Positions 1 through 8,826 of a stretch of DNA of 64,000 nt are shown one piece after another (positions within the stretch are counted from its first letter, which is position 1; the number at the start of each line of letters is the position of its first letter). Under the pieces are notes generated by a model, which was not told where the DNA came from, did no database searches, and saw only the letters and a list, made by a program, of their open reading frames with translations. The position numbers were made by a program, and so were the translations under genes. The DNA is from Gloeobacter kilaueensis JS1. Its GTDB lineage: Bacteria; Cyanobacteriota; Cyanobacteriia; Gloeobacterales; Gloeobacteraceae. The stretch is taken from assembly GCF_000484535.1 (NCBI RefSeq), contig NC_022600.1:434001-498000 (forward strand), read 5' to 3'.

Positions 1-590
1 GCAAACAGCCGATCCGGGTCGAGGTCGATTCTCACTTCGCGGTTCACCCCGCCGACGCGCTGCACCTGCGAGACGCCATCGACGGCGAGCAGGGCGCGGT
101 TTACCTCGTCATCGACAAACCAGCTCAGCTGCTCGACGGTGCGCCGATTGGAGGCGACCGAGTAGATAAGAAGCGGCCCACCGACAAAATCGACCCGCCC
201 CACCACGGGCTCGTCGATGTCTTGAGGCAGATTGGAGCGAATCTTGGTCACCGCGTCGCGCACGTCGTTGACGGCCCGGTCGGTGTTGGTGCCCAGGACA
301 AATTCGACCGTCGTCGTCGAAATACCGTCTTTGATTGTCGAGCGCAGGTGCTCGACGTTTTCGATCCCAGCGACGGCATCCTCGACTTTGCGGGTCACCT
401 GGCTTTCCAGCTCCGCCGGGGCGGCTCCTGACTGGGTGATTGTTACCGAAACCGTCGGGACATCGACGTTGGGATTCTCGTTGATCTGCAACTGGCTGAA
501 GCCCAGACTGCCCGCCAGCACCAGGGCGATAAAAAGAACAGCCGTGATAATCGGGTTGCGGATGGACCAGGCGGAGAGGTTGCTGTTCAC
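1..590 (-). CDS. RND efflux permease, N-terminal part (cut by window edge)
   Basis: Inner-membrane proton-driven RND transporter (AcrB/MexB/CzcA superfamily) that would form a tripartite pump with the adaptor encoded just upstream. Only the first 196 codons are in the window. The start is GTG at 588-590, sharing GTGA with the adaptor stop, so the two are translationally coupled. The N-terminus shows the usual cytosolic lead (NSNLSAWSIRNPI), the first membrane helix, then the periplasmic porter segment with NENPNVDVPTVSV and the VTRKVEDAVAG block typical of RND porter subdomains. Family membership is clear; whether it exports drugs, lipids or metals cannot be told from this fragment. The TetR gene on the other side of the adaptor favours a drug or solvent pump (inference). 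Confidence 0.9.
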   Translation of the reverse strand, partial: MNSNLSAWSIRNPIITAVLFIALVLAGSLGFSQLQINENPNVDVPTVSVTITQSGAAPAELESQVTRKVEDAVAGIENVEHLRSTIKDGISTTTVEFVLGTNTDRAVNDVRDAVTKIRSNLPQDIDEPVVGRVDFVGGPLLIYSVASNRRTVEQLSWFVDDEVNRALLAVDGVSQVQRVGGVNREVRIDLDPDRLF

Positions 591-1855
591 GACGCCCCTC
601 CGATCACCCGTACTGGATCGCCATCTTTGAGATAACCCGCTCCGGAGAGGACCACCGGCTGCCCGGCCACCAGGCCCGAGCGGATCTCTACCTGCCCATC
701 GCGCCGCTCACCGGTAATCACTTCCCGGCGCACCGCCTTGTGTCCCTCGACGACAAAGACAAAGGGCCGGGCGTCCTTGTAAAGCACCGCCGCCTCCGGA
801 ACAGCGAGCGCTTCGGCGGTACCCAGTTGCAGCAGACCGCGCACGAACATGCCGGGATGCAACCGGGGGCTGGCCGGCAAATCGATGCGCACCTGGGCGT
901 CGCGGCTCTGGGCGTCCACCGCCGGGGCAATCTCGCGCACGCGGGCCTGGTAGGTCTTCTGCGGCTCGGCGTCGGTACGCACCTGCACCGGCTGCCCGGT
1001 TCGGATCGCTGTGAGATGCACCTCCGGCACCTCCGCCTGCAATTCAAGGCGACCGTCGCGCACGAGCATAAAAAGCGCCGAGGCGGCTAGAGGACTCACT
1101 ACACTCCCCAGCTTCGCCTGCCGCTTGCTGATGAACCCATCTGCCGGAGCGACGACCCGCGTCTGGGCAAGCATCGCCTGCAGTTCCTCCAGGTGAGCCT
1201 GGGCGCGGGCCAGATCGCTTGTCGCCACAGCGATGGCCTGGAGGGCGGCGCTCGTGCGCGCCTGGGAAGTATCGGCAGTGGTGCGCCGTGCCTCCGCTTC
1301 GAGGGAGCTAATCGCCCCCTCTTGCACCAGCGCCTCGAAGCGGTTGCGGTTATTCATCGCCTCGCGCTCCTGGGCCCGCGCTTCCTGATAACTTGCCTGC
1401 TGCTGGGCAATGAGAGCCCGGTTGCGGGCGATGTCCGCTTTTACCTGCCGGATCTGTGCCTGCAGGGGCCGGTCGTTGAGCTGGGCCAGAAGTTGCCCCC
1501 GCCGCACGTGCTCCCCCTCCTGGGCTGCGATCCGCTCGATGCGCAATCCGGTCGTCTCAGCACCGATCGGTAGCTCGTCCCAGGCGGCGATCGAGCCTGT
1601 AACCAGCAGTGTTCTTGGAAAAATTGCCCGCCGCACCGGCTGAACGGTGATGCTCTGCCCCGCTGGAGCCGAAGAAGCGACCGGTGCTGTCTTTGCTCCT
1701 GGCCGACTCAGAGCCCAGGCAAGGGCGACGAGGGCAACCAGACCGGCCCCCGCCGCTCCCCGCACAAGCCAGCTTTGCCCCCTGGTTGCACCCTGGCCAT
1801 TTTCCACCGCCCCAGCCTGGGGCGGCACATCGACTTGTTGAAGAGATGGACGCAT
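587..1855 (-). CDS. RND efflux periplasmic adaptor (membrane fusion protein)
   Basis: HlyD/AcrA-type adaptor that bridges the inner-membrane RND pump to an outer-membrane channel. About 422 residues. An N-terminal cytosolic stretch is followed by a single hydrophobic helix (LVALVALAWAL), a barrel-sandwich half motif (EGEHVRRGQLLAQLNDRPL), a long coiled-coil hairpin rich in Q, A and R, the second lipoyl half (VVAPADGFISKRQAKLG), then beta-barrel and membrane-proximal domains ending GYLKDGDPVRV. The ATG at 1853-1855 is preferred because GGAGA lies 7 nt upstream; an in-frame ATG at 1870 is the alternative. It overlaps the permease start by 4 nt and is divergent from the TetR gene, which probably controls it through the intergenic dyad. 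Confidence 0.92.
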   Translation of the reverse strand: MRPSLQQVDVPPQAGAVENGQGATRGQSWLVRGAAGAGLVALVALAWALSRPGAKTAPVASSAPAGQSITVQPVRRAIFPRTLLVTGSIAAWDELPIGAETTGLRIERIAAQEGEHVRRGQLLAQLNDRPLQAQIRQVKADIARNRALIAQQQASYQEARAQEREAMNNRNRFEALVQEGAISSLEAEARRTTADTSQARTSAALQAIAVATSDLARAQAHLEELQAMLAQTRVVAPADGFISKRQAKLGSVVSPLAASALFMLVRDGRLELQAEVPEVHLTAIRTGQPVQVRTDAEPQKTYQARVREIAPAVDAQSRDAQVRIDLPASPRLHPGMFVRGLLQLGTAEALAVPEAAVLYKDARPFVFVVEGHKAVRREVITGERRDGQVEIRSGLVAGQPVVLSGAGYLKDGDPVRVIGGAS

Positions 1856-1950
1856 TCCCGCTTCTCCCATTGCGAAGTAGCCGCCCGGCCCGTAGCCTGC
1901 GGTGGTCGTTATCCAGTTGCTAAAAACAGTCCTGCCCGACAGCAGGGATT

Positions 1951-1999
1951 AATACAAGCAAAAGCTCACATTCGCAGAATATGAGTTGTTGCTCGTATT
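1951..1999. promoter_or_regulatory. Long nested palindrome between adaptor and tetR, candidate TetR operator
   Basis: Two inverted repeats share one centre at base 1975. The outer arms are AATACAAGCAA (1951-1961) and TTGCTCGTATT (1989-1999), complementary at 10 of 11 positions. The inner arms are CTCACATTC (1965-1973) and GAATATGAG (1977-1985), complementary at 8 of 9. TetR-family dimers typically bind such dyads between their own gene and a divergent pump operon. A possible promoter for the regulator overlaps the right arm: TTGTTG at 1986-1991, an 18-bp spacer and GATAAT at 2010-2015, which would give an almost leaderless transcript. Operator function is inferred. Confidence 0.5.
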
Positions 2000-2023
2000 T
2001 GTCAAGGGCGATAATCTGGAGAC

Positions 2024-2701
2024 ATGAGCGCTCAACAGACAAAAACAGCGGCGATGCGCCGCACGCCCCAACAGGAGCGGGGCCGCCAGCGGGTCGATGC
2101 CATTCTCGACGCGGCGGCGGTCGTCTTTGCCGAAGTTGGCTATGAGGCAGCGACCACCAACGCCATCGCCGCCCGTGCCCACACCTCGATCGGTTCTCTC
2201 TACCAGTTTTTTCCAGACAAGCTCGCGATCTTCCAGGCTCTCGACGAGCGCTACTGTGAGCAGTGCTACGCGCTGAGCGCAGAGGTCTTTTCTCCCCAAA
2301 AGGCGCGCCTGCCCCTGGCTACAATGATCGGCGAACTCATCGATGCGTTTGCCGGTTTCTATGCCCAGCCAGGTTTTCGCGTCGTGCTCACCCAGAATCC
2401 GACTGCCCGCTTCAATCCCTGCGAGGAAGACAAAAGCCTCAAGCAGGAGATCGTCCGGTTGCTCGCGGCACTGCTCTCGGCGCGCAACCCAAAGCTGCCT
2501 CCCGAGGAGTGCGACCTGCTGGCCGATGTTTGCCGCCGCATCGCCACCACTTTATTGCTGGCCGGTGTGCTCGGCGACGAGGCGTACCGCCAGCAGATGA
2601 TTGCCCAGACCAAGTGCGTGCTCGTCGCCTATCTTGAACCCCATCTGGAACCAAAAAACACGACATCCTCTGCCTGTCCAGACGGGATCGATCGCCGCTA
2701 A
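2024..2701 (+). CDS. TetR/AcrR-family transcriptional regulator
   Basis: DNA-binding repressor, 225 residues. Residues about 15-65 form the TetR helix-turn-helix: RVDAILDAAAVVFAEVGYEA, then TTNAIAARAHTSIGSLYQFFPDK. That GSLYQFF pattern is the family signature. The rest is a variable alpha-helical ligand domain, so the inducer cannot be read from sequence. The gene is divergent from the RND pump genes and separated by a symmetric operator candidate, so it very likely represses the pump and itself. The first ATG (2024) has GGAGA only 1 nt upstream, which is too close for a normal ribosome site. A leaderless mRNA, or initiation at the in-frame ATG at 2054, is possible. Confidence 0.92.
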   Translation: MSAQQTKTAAMRRTPQQERGRQRVDAILDAAAVVFAEVGYEAATTNAIAARAHTSIGSLYQFFPDKLAIFQALDERYCEQCYALSAEVFSPQKARLPLATMIGELIDAFAGFYAQPGFRVVLTQNPTARFNPCEEDKSLKQEIVRLLAALLSARNPKLPPEECDLLADVCRRIATTLLLAGVLGDEAYRQQMIAQTKCVLVAYLEPHLEPKNTTSSACPDGIDRR

Positions 2702-2710
2702 AGGGGCTCT

Positions 2711-3838
2711 TCAGTACTTCAAGGAGGCGAAAACCTCGTGATAGGGTACCAGTCCTGCAACCGCATGACTGATCTGTCTTGCAACGCGTGGGTTTTGTTT
2801 CATCAGCCAGATCAACACCGTATTCATCAGTGAAAATCTTCTGAACGCTTTAATTTTTAGACCCGCTCGCAGGTCCGCCTCAAAACGAGATTGATAAAGA
2901 TACTGCCAGTTTTTTGCGGCGGCGGCTGGATTCGCACTCATATTGATTGCCTGGGAAACATACAGCCCGCTTAATATGGCATTTGCGATGCCTTCCCCGG
3001 TCAGGGGGTCAGTCAGATTCGCAGCATCGCCAATCTTTAGAATATTGCGCTCGCTGACGCGGTTCCCTTTTTGAGCGGTCGCCAGCGGATAAACTTGAGG
3101 AATGTCCCGGTGAACAGCCTTACTCAGCAGATGGCAAGCCTGGCGATTGCTCCGGATGAATTGCTCGAACAGACGAATCACATTGATAGTAGTCTTTGGC
3201 CGGTCATCCAACCAGACCCCCAGCCCGACATTAAATTTTACATACTCCCCCTGGGTGGAAACCGGAAAGATCCAGCCATAGCCGGTGGCACCCAGGTGTC
3301 GATCGAAGTGGATCTGCGCTTCCGTCAGGTCCAACTCCAGTCGCTCCTGACGGCGGAGCGTCCAGTAGGCACGAATAGCAATTGCTGTCACCTGTCCTGC
3401 ATAAACTCCGCGCGCATCGATTAAGTAGTCGAACGTTTCAGACAGGTGCTGAAGCTGGGGAGTGTGTTTGTGAACGAGCTGAACAAGGGGAAGGCAACCT
3501 GCACTAAGTGCTTTATCGTATAAGAACTGGTCAAAGAAGACACGAGGAATGCAGTACGCCTCCAGGGTCGTCGCTTCACTGTGGGAAATCTGATTGGAAA
3601 CCCCCAGAAAAAAATGGCGAATTGGGGCGTATTCAGCAAGTTGTCGTCTCAGATCTTGAGGATAGATACCCATCGTAGAGAGAGCCTGAACGGATTCGAG
3701 GCTGATTCCATCCCCACAAACTTTATCTCTTGGAAAGGCGCTCTTATCGATCAAAGTCACCTCATGCCCACTTTTGGCAAGGTGATAACCGGCTGAACAA
3801 CCGGCTGGGCCTGCTCCGACAACCGCGATCCTGGCCAT
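2711..3838 (-). CDS. Geranylgeranyl-reductase-family FAD-dependent oxidoreductase
   Basis: Flavoprotein of 375 residues in the geranylgeranyl reductase/PHBH-like superfamily. The FAD-binding motif GAGPAGCSAGYHLAKSG is at residues 7-23, the conserved Cys-Gly region is RDKVCGDGIS, and the second FAD motif is IGDAANLTDPLTGEGIANAI. Family members reduce isoprenoid double bonds or oxidise terpenoid and aromatic substrates. The start is supported by AGGAAAG 4 nt before the ATG. It begins 9 nt after the stop of the DUF2600 terpene-synthase-like gene on the same strand. The pair therefore looks like one transcript making and then modifying a terpene (inference). It is not the photosynthetic ChlP type by context. 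It converges with the tetR gene. Confidence 0.82.
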   Translation of the reverse strand: MARIAVVGAGPAGCSAGYHLAKSGHEVTLIDKSAFPRDKVCGDGISLESVQALSTMGIYPQDLRRQLAEYAPIRHFFLGVSNQISHSEATTLEAYCIPRVFFDQFLYDKALSAGCLPLVQLVHKHTPQLQHLSETFDYLIDARGVYAGQVTAIAIRAYWTLRRQERLELDLTEAQIHFDRHLGATGYGWIFPVSTQGEYVKFNVGLGVWLDDRPKTTINVIRLFEQFIRSNRQACHLLSKAVHRDIPQVYPLATAQKGNRVSERNILKIGDAANLTDPLTGEGIANAILSGLYVSQAINMSANPAAAAKNWQYLYQSRFEADLRAGLKIKAFRRFSLMNTVLIWLMKQNPRVARQISHAVAGLVPYHEVFASLKY

Positions 3839-3847
3839 GTCACTTTC

Positions 3848-4903
3848 CTACTGTGTTGAATGGGAGGCAAGCAAACCCTGCTGAAAGAAAAAGGAAGCGG
3901 GACTGCCGTCCGGAATCAATCGTGTTGCAATCTTTTGAACCGCTCCTTGCTTACTTACTTTCTCGCTTGAAAGATAGACTCCTAACAGCGCCTGGGGGAT
4001 CAGTTGATGAAACTGGCTGTGCGGAAGGGAGGCAACACTTTTTGTCGCCTCCTCGACAAACTGCTGAAGACGGGCTGTTAGCTCGTCCTCACTGCTGTAA
4101 TAGAAGCAAAAATTCAAGTCGTTGTTCATGCGATCTTCTTCCTGATCGATCAAATAATCTAATAAAATATGCAGCCCTTGGACCCAGGGAAAATAACTGT
4201 TTTTTACCTGCATTGTCAGTGTTTCAGGAAACTCTTGATTGAACGAGTAGGATATAAGACAAAAAATTCCTAGAGTCGAGCCCGCGCAGGCGCAAAATTC
4301 ATACCAGCTAAGTTCTGGGAACTGTTTATGGTGTAAAGAAAACCAGGCTTTTAAGCGTGGAATGCGCTCTTCAAGCTTAACGTGCTTGTTGATCTGCAAT
4401 TCGCAATAATAGCTCGCCAGTTCGTGCAGAGTTGGAGCAACTTTTGAGTAGTTCAAAGTATTCGACAAAATAATTTGACAGTCTTTGACCAGGCTGATCA
4501 AATAATTACCATCATCTTGGTCCCTGCGGAAGCGATAGTAATTTGATAGTTCTGCGCTGGGAGTGAGCGCATGCAAAATGGAGCCATGCAGGGCTCGAAA
4601 ATCTTCTGGATCGAGGGAATTGCTGCGGTCGCACAGATTGTCCAGATAGTCGCTGATCGTCTGGTAGGCCACAATAAAGCGGACCGCTTCCTGCCAGTCT
4701 CGATTGGCAAGCAATCCGTAGATCGCTCCCCCCTCACAGTGGAACTGCTTGGCTTCAAGGCTGGCGAGCGCTTGTTTGCGCAGCTCCGGGTTGGGTATCT
4801 GCCGGGCTTGTAGCAGCCAGCGATTCAAGCAGCGCCGGACCAGGGGCAGCACCTTGTCGTGCATTTGTGACAAAAACGCCCAGGGGGAATCAGGAATATC
4901 CAT
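3848..4903 (-). CDS. DUF2600/YtpB-like class IB terpene synthase
   Basis: All-alpha protein of about 351 residues resembling Bacillus YtpB (tetraprenyl-beta-curcumene synthase, former DUF2600), founder of the class IB 'large terpene synthases'. Supporting motifs are PNPELRKQALASLEAKQFHC near the N-terminus, the Asp-rich AYQTISDYLDNLCDRS segment, and the second Asp/Glu-rich DYLIDQEEDRMNNDLNF, all in the family's order and spacing. These enzymes ionise long polyprenyl diphosphates using Mg2+. The substrate here is unknown. An in-frame GTG at 4933 would add ten residues; neither start has a clear ribosome site. The adjacent flavoprotein 9 nt downstream suggests further modification of the product. 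Base composition is a little more AT-rich than the flanks. Confidence 0.75.
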   Translation of the reverse strand: MDIPDSPWAFLSQMHDKVLPLVRRCLNRWLLQARQIPNPELRKQALASLEAKQFHCEGGAIYGLLANRDWQEAVRFIVAYQTISDYLDNLCDRSNSLDPEDFRALHGSILHALTPSAELSNYYRFRRDQDDGNYLISLVKDCQIILSNTLNYSKVAPTLHELASYYCELQINKHVKLEERIPRLKAWFSLHHKQFPELSWYEFCACAGSTLGIFCLISYSFNQEFPETLTMQVKNSYFPWVQGLHILLDYLIDQEEDRMNNDLNFCFYYSSEDELTARLQQFVEEATKSVASLPHSQFHQLIPQALLGVYLSSEKVSKQGAVQKIATRLIPDGSPASFFFQQGLLASHSTQ

Positions 4904-5034
4904 AGAAGAGGAATTGTATAGCGACTCGATCACCTATAAAAAGGGCTGCAACGATGCTACGAAGGAGCAGAAGCTTCAGCCTCTCCACAAATGCTGATTT
5001 ATAGTCAATAGCGGGAAGTGCAGGGGCAGGTTGC

Positions 5035-5799
5035 CTAGATCTCGATTTTTGGACGCAGGTAGGCCCGCAGGGTGGCGACGCGGCGAAAACCGATGCGTTC
5101 GTAGACTGATAATCCGTCTGGGCTTGCCTGCAGAGTCGCACTGCCCATACCTTCATCTCGTGCGGCGGCGATCACCGCAAGCAGCAACCGACTCGCCAGG
5201 CCACGACGGCGGTACTTGGCTTCGGTGGCGACGTACTGGATGCTCAGGTCGTCGCCGAGCGTAAAGGTCAGGGCAACACTGACGAAGACACCGTCCACGC
5301 GCAGGCCGTGGGTGCGGATGCGCTCGTCTTGCAGCGCCCCGACGAGTTGACTGAATAGCCCGCTCTGCTGGCCGTAGGCGCGCTCGTTGATCCTGCCCAA
5401 CTCCGCAAGGGGCGGTGCCTCTACCAGCGATGCTCCACCCTCGAAATTCAGTGTCGGGTCATAGAGGGAGATGCCCAGACACGGCATCGCGATCTCAGCT
5501 TTTTCGACGCGCCCCGGCGCGGCATCGGCGACAGTCCACAGGCAGTGAGGCAATCTGGGTTCGTCGGTGGGCGGGACTTTACCCAAAGGCACAACCGCCC
5601 CATCAAACCAGGGATTATCGGCTGCTGCGTCGATGCGTGCCCCCACCGCATCTGGCCGGCGCACCTCCGCTTCAGGACCGATGCCCCAATACCCGAGTGC
5701 TGCAACCATCTCGCCGAAGCCATAGATAGAGCGGCGAGCCAGTTCTGGGTCGTCTATCACGTTTGGTGCCTGCTTCTTGCTCTGTTTTGAGGTAAGCAT
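5035..5799 (-). CDS. GNAT-family N-acetyltransferase domain protein
   Basis: The C-terminal third carries a GNAT fold: a beta strand SIQYVATEAKYRRRGLASRL, where R-R-R-G-L-A is the acetyl-CoA pyrophosphate loop, followed by LQASPDGLSVYERIGFRRV, the usual late motif. The N-terminal half (about 130 residues) resembles the degenerate first half of double-GNAT or 'GNAT-like' proteins and has no recognisable signature. The substrate is unknown. The start is uncertain: an in-frame GTG at 5883 and an ATG at 5835 also exist and none has a good ribosome site; the ATG at 5799 sits just before the conserved-looking part. It follows the ABM protein on the same strand and could be co-transcribed with it. 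Confidence 0.75.
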   Translation of the reverse strand: MLTSKQSKKQAPNVIDDPELARRSIYGFGEMVAALGYWGIGPEAEVRRPDAVGARIDAAADNPWFDGAVVPLGKVPPTDEPRLPHCLWTVADAAPGRVEKAEIAMPCLGISLYDPTLNFEGGASLVEAPPLAELGRINERAYGQQSGLFSQLVGALQDERIRTHGLRVDGVFVSVALTFTLGDDLSIQYVATEAKYRRRGLASRLLLAVIAAARDEGMGSATLQASPDGLSVYERIGFRRVATLRAYLRPKIEI

Positions 5800-5910
5800 C
5801 TGCTGGAGGCGGCCAGTTCCCACGCGCTGCCCCATCCTGGTGTCCCAAAGGGCGGAGTTGTCTGAACGGCTCTGTCTGAGCACCCATCAGAAAGTAAGGG
5901 CACCAGGCAC

Positions 5911-6528
5911 TTAACTGGTAGTAAAGATAACTTCATGCAGCGTCTTTTGATACTCGTTGTCGGCTAGATCGAGCATCTCACCGAACAGAGGAGCAAAGGG
6001 ACGGTTGCTGTCCATCGCGGTAAACTCTTCCAGCGAAGTCCAGTGACCGTAGTTGATACAGCGCCAGCCATCGAGGCTGCGGTGGGCCTGGGTGGTGATC
6101 AAGCCTGGCTGGTGGCCCACCAGACCCAGAGCCTGCTGAAAAAGTTCGACAAAGCGGGGCTGGTTTTCGGGCCGTTTCAGTTTGAAGATGCCAAAGTTGA
6201 TCAACCCGGCCATACCGGCAAAGGGTTTGAGTACGCTCCCGGTAGGCTCTTCGCCGAAGATCTCAAAAAGATGGGCATCGGGTGGAGCAAAATCGGCGAG
6301 GGGCTGACTGGCTATATAGTGAGCAGCACTTGCCCACTGCAGATAGCTGGTCACCCGCAAACCGTCGCGGCTGCGATGGACGATCCCGGCGACAAAACCC
6401 GGCTGGGTCTGGAGGGTCGTCTCGATACGAGCAATCACCTGCTCCACCAGTGCCGCCTGCCGCTCCGGCTCGACGGTAAAGACAGCAAATTCGGCTGGCA
6501 GATCGTTGCTTCTTGTGATCGTAGGCAT
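5911..6528 (-). CDS. Tandem antibiotic-biosynthesis-monooxygenase (ABM) domain protein
   Basis: Protein of 205 residues with two repeated ABM/ferredoxin-like units: about residues 12-95 (FAVFTVEPERQAALVEQV ... SYLQWASAAHYIA) and 112-195 (FGIFKLKRPENQPRFVELF ... NYGHWTSLEEFTA). ABM domains are small alpha-beta barrels, usually dimeric; some are cofactor-free monooxygenases or haem-degrading enzymes, and many have no known role. The tandem arrangement would give an intramolecular dimer. The ATG at 6526-6528 is chosen over an upstream in-frame ATG because AGGAGA lies 6 nt before it, an unusually good ribosome site for this window. The specific function is unknown. Confidence 0.8.
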   Translation of the reverse strand: MPTITRSNDLPAEFAVFTVEPERQAALVEQVIARIETTLQTQPGFVAGIVHRSRDGLRVTSYLQWASAAHYIASQPLADFAPPDAHLFEIFGEEPTGSVLKPFAGMAGLINFGIFKLKRPENQPRFVELFQQALGLVGHQPGLITTQAHRSLDGWRCINYGHWTSLEEFTAMDSNRPFAPLFGEMLDLADNEYQKTLHEVIFTTS

Positions 6529-7034
6529 ACCGATTCTCCTGGTTGGGAGCATTCTTGCACGGTAGGCAGCTTTGCTCCCTATCTTTTGGGTGGGCTCTTT
6601 GCTCCTATTTTTGTTGAAGAAATTTCTTGGCCCCGATAGTGTGTTTGCGGTGCCAGGAGCTTTATACAAGCCTCATATAAGTCCTACCTGAGCTTCATAT
6701 TTTTGGACTTACCCGGCTATAGGGTTGAAGTAACCCGATCGCCCTTCCTATATTTCGGCAGTTACCCACTCTTTGATGAGGGCTCCCCCCTTTCCACTCA
6801 CCGAGGTCCAAGATGGAATACGATTTTTACTACGGTGTGGTTGAAGCGTCCGATGCAGCGTACATCATCCACGTCGAGTCGCTGCTCACAATCTGGATGT
6901 TTTTTACCTGTGCTGTCGGTCTACCCTCGATTGCCCAGCCCGTTGGCAGTCTGTAAAACAAAACGCTCAGCCCTGCTGAAGCCGTCCCAGATCCGCTTAC
7001 CCTGGTAGCAGGTCGTGTTTGTGCAAACGCACCT
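6529..7034. other. Intergenic stretch with no confident gene
   Basis: About 500 bases between the divergent ABM gene and selO. No family-level coding match, tRNA or convincing terminator is seen. It contains one small open frame with a good ribosome site (6813-6956, listed separately). It presumably also holds the promoters of both flanking genes, though no clear -35/-10 pair was identified. Confidence 0.5.
6813..6956 (+). CDS. Possible small hydrophobic protein (47 aa)
   Basis: Open frame from ATG to TAA encoding 47 residues, starting MEYDFYYGVVEAS, with a hydrophobic run around YIIHVESLLTIWMFFTCAVG that could be one membrane helix. GAGG lies 6-7 nt upstream of the ATG, a good ribosome site where many neighbours lack one. 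No homologue is recognised. A longer overlapping frame (6703-7008) looks less coding-like. This may equally be chance or the remnant of an older gene. Confidence 0.25.
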   Translation: MEYDFYYGVVEASDAAYIIHVESLLTIWMFFTCAVGLPSIAQPVGSL

Positions 7035-8498
7035 GTGCAGTCAGATCCGCCACTAAAGAAGAACCCTCTGCTCGCCCTGCCCTTTGAGCCGGCCCTCGCA
7101 TCGCTCGGGGAAGATTACTACGATGTCGTGGCCGCCGCAGAATTTCCTGTCCACCATTTGCGCTTTCGCAACGATGCGCTCCTGCCGCTGTTGAATCTCG
7201 ATCCGGCGGCGGTGAGCGACGCCGATTTTATCGAGGCTTTTGGCCACTTCGAGGGGCAGGGACCATTTTTTGCCCTGCGCTACCACGGCTATCAGTTCGG
7301 CGAGTACAACCCGTTTTTAGGAGACGGTCGCGGTTTTCTCTACGGCCAGGTGCGGGGAAGGGACGGCGAACTGTACGATCTGGGCACAAAGGGCTCCGGT
7401 ACGACGCCCTACTCGCGGGGTGGGGATGGACGGCTGACCCTCAAAGGCGGCGTGCGCGAAGTGCTGGCAGCCGAGGCGCTGCAGGCTCTGGGCGTGCGCA
7501 CCTCGCGCACCCTGAGCTTGATCGAGACGGGAGAACGCCTGTGGCGCGGCGATGAGCCGAGTCCTACCCGCTCCTCGGTGATGGTGCGCCTGAGCCGCTC
7601 TCACATTCGCTTCGGCACCTTCGAGCGGTTGCACTACCTGGGGCGCAAGGATCTGATTCGGCAGTTGCTCGATCATGTCATCGCCTGCTATTACCGGCCT
7701 CTGGTAGACGAAGCGGATCGCGACGCCCTTTTTTATGAACAGCTCGTCGAGCGCGTCGCCGAACTGGCGGCCCAGTGGATGGCTGCTGGTTTTACCCACG
7801 CCGTCCTCAACACCGACAACATGTCGATTACCGGCGAAAGCTTCGACTACGGCCCCTACGCCTTCATCGATCTATACGACCCGGACTTCACCGCCGCCTA
7901 CTTCGATCCCTATGGCCGCTACAGCTACGGCAATCAGCCCCTCATCTGCAAGGTCAACCTCGAAGCGCTGCAGATCCCGCTGGAGACGCTGATCCCAGGC
8001 GAAAGGATGCAGGCAAGCCTCGGGCGGTTTCAGGCTTTCTACGAGCGGGCCTACTCGCGGCGGATGCTGGCCAAACTGGGCTTCGAGGCGCTAGAAGCAA
8101 GCCTGGCAAAAGATGTGCTCGCCTCGACGCTCGCTTACCTGCAGGCGGCACGGGCTCCGTACCACGCCTTTTTTCTCCAGCTCAGCCGCAACTTCTGCCC
8201 CGACTGGTCCACCGAGGCAGAGTCGATCTTACCTGAGTGGCGGCCTGCCGCTGAGGCAGAATTTTTGCAGTGGCGAACGCTATACCAGCAGGCACTGCAA
8301 ACTTTGCCACCGGCTGAACTGGACGCGGTGGCGGAGCGATTGAGAGAGCACAACCCTTCGACCGTCCTGCTGCGGCCCCAGATCGAGAATGTCTGGGCTG
8401 CGATCAGTGAAAACGACGACTGGGAACCTTTTTTGACCCTCGTCGAGCGCCTGCAAGACCCCTTCGATCCCCCAAACACCCATGAGCGACAGCGATAG
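7035..8498 (+). CDS. selO: SelO family protein adenylyltransferase (YdiU/UPF0061)
   Basis: Pseudokinase-fold enzyme of 487 residues; family members transfer AMP from ATP to Ser/Thr/Tyr of target proteins and are linked to redox homeostasis. Diagnostic blocks are [19 protein letters not shown], the ATP-binding loop [28 protein letters not shown] with its conserved acidic partner, and the metal/catalytic block [17 protein letters not shown]. All appear in order and full length is kept. The start is a GTG at 7035 with no obvious ribosome site, so the N-terminus may differ by a few residues. Its last 17 nt overlap the start of the DUF4864 gene, suggesting co-transcription. Confidence 0.93.
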   Translation: MQSDPPLKKNPLLALPFEPALASLGEDYYDVVAAAEFPVHHLRFRNDALLPLLNLDPAAVSDADFIEAFGHFEGQGPFFALRYHGYQFGEYNPFLGDGRGFLYGQVRGRDGELYDLGTKGSGTTPYSRGGDGRLTLKGGVREVLAAEALQALGVRTSRTLSLIETGERLWRGDEPSPTRSSVMVRLSRSHIRFGTFERLHYLGRKDLIRQLLDHVIACYYRPLVDEADRDALFYEQLVERVAELAAQWMAAGFTHAVLNTDNMSITGESFDYGPYAFIDLYDPDFTAAYFDPYGRYSYGNQPLICKVNLEALQIPLETLIPGERMQASLGRFQAFYERAYSRRMLAKLGFEALEASLAKDVLASTLAYLQAARAPYHAFFLQLSRNFCPDWSTEAESILPEWRPAAEAEFLQWRTLYQQALQTLPPAELDAVAERLREHNPSTVLLRPQIENVWAAISENDDWEPFLTLVERLQDPFDPPNTHERQR

Positions 8499-8826
8499 CG
8501 AAGCGATCCGCACCGTGATTCAAAAGCAACTGGCTGCCTTTCAGCAAGATAATGCCGAGGCCGCCTTTGCCTTTGCCGCCCCCGAAATCCAGGCAATGTT
8601 TGCCACCCCGACGGACTTTTTGAACATGGTAATTAGCTCCTACCGGGCGATCTACCGGCCCCGCTCGGTCCTGTTTGAAGATCTGGTGCTCGTGCGCAAC
8701 ACGCCCACCCAGCCGGTGCTGTTGCTGGACACCGATGGCAGCGTCAAGCGAGCTGTCTACATGATGCGCAGGCAGGCCAATGGCGAGTGGCGGATCGGCG
8801 GCTGCGTGCTCCAGCCGGTGCGCTAG
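8482..8826 (+). CDS. DUF4864 domain protein
   Basis: Small protein of 114 residues matching the DUF4864 pattern (SnoaL/NTF2-like shape): an N-terminal helix [21 protein letters not shown] followed by [20 protein letters not shown] and strands ending [11 protein letters not shown]. No catalytic residues are assignable and the function is unknown. It overlaps the end of selO by 17 nt in a different frame. Its TAG stop shares the palindrome CTAG (8823-8826) with the TAG stop of the convergent cupin gene, so both genes end on the same four bases. Confidence 0.8.
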   Translation: MSDSDSEAIRTVIQKQLAAFQQDNAEAAFAFAAPEIQAMFATPTDFLNMVISSYRAIYRPRSVLFEDLVLVRNTPTQPVLLLDTDGSVKRAVYMMRRQANGEWRIGGCVLQPVR

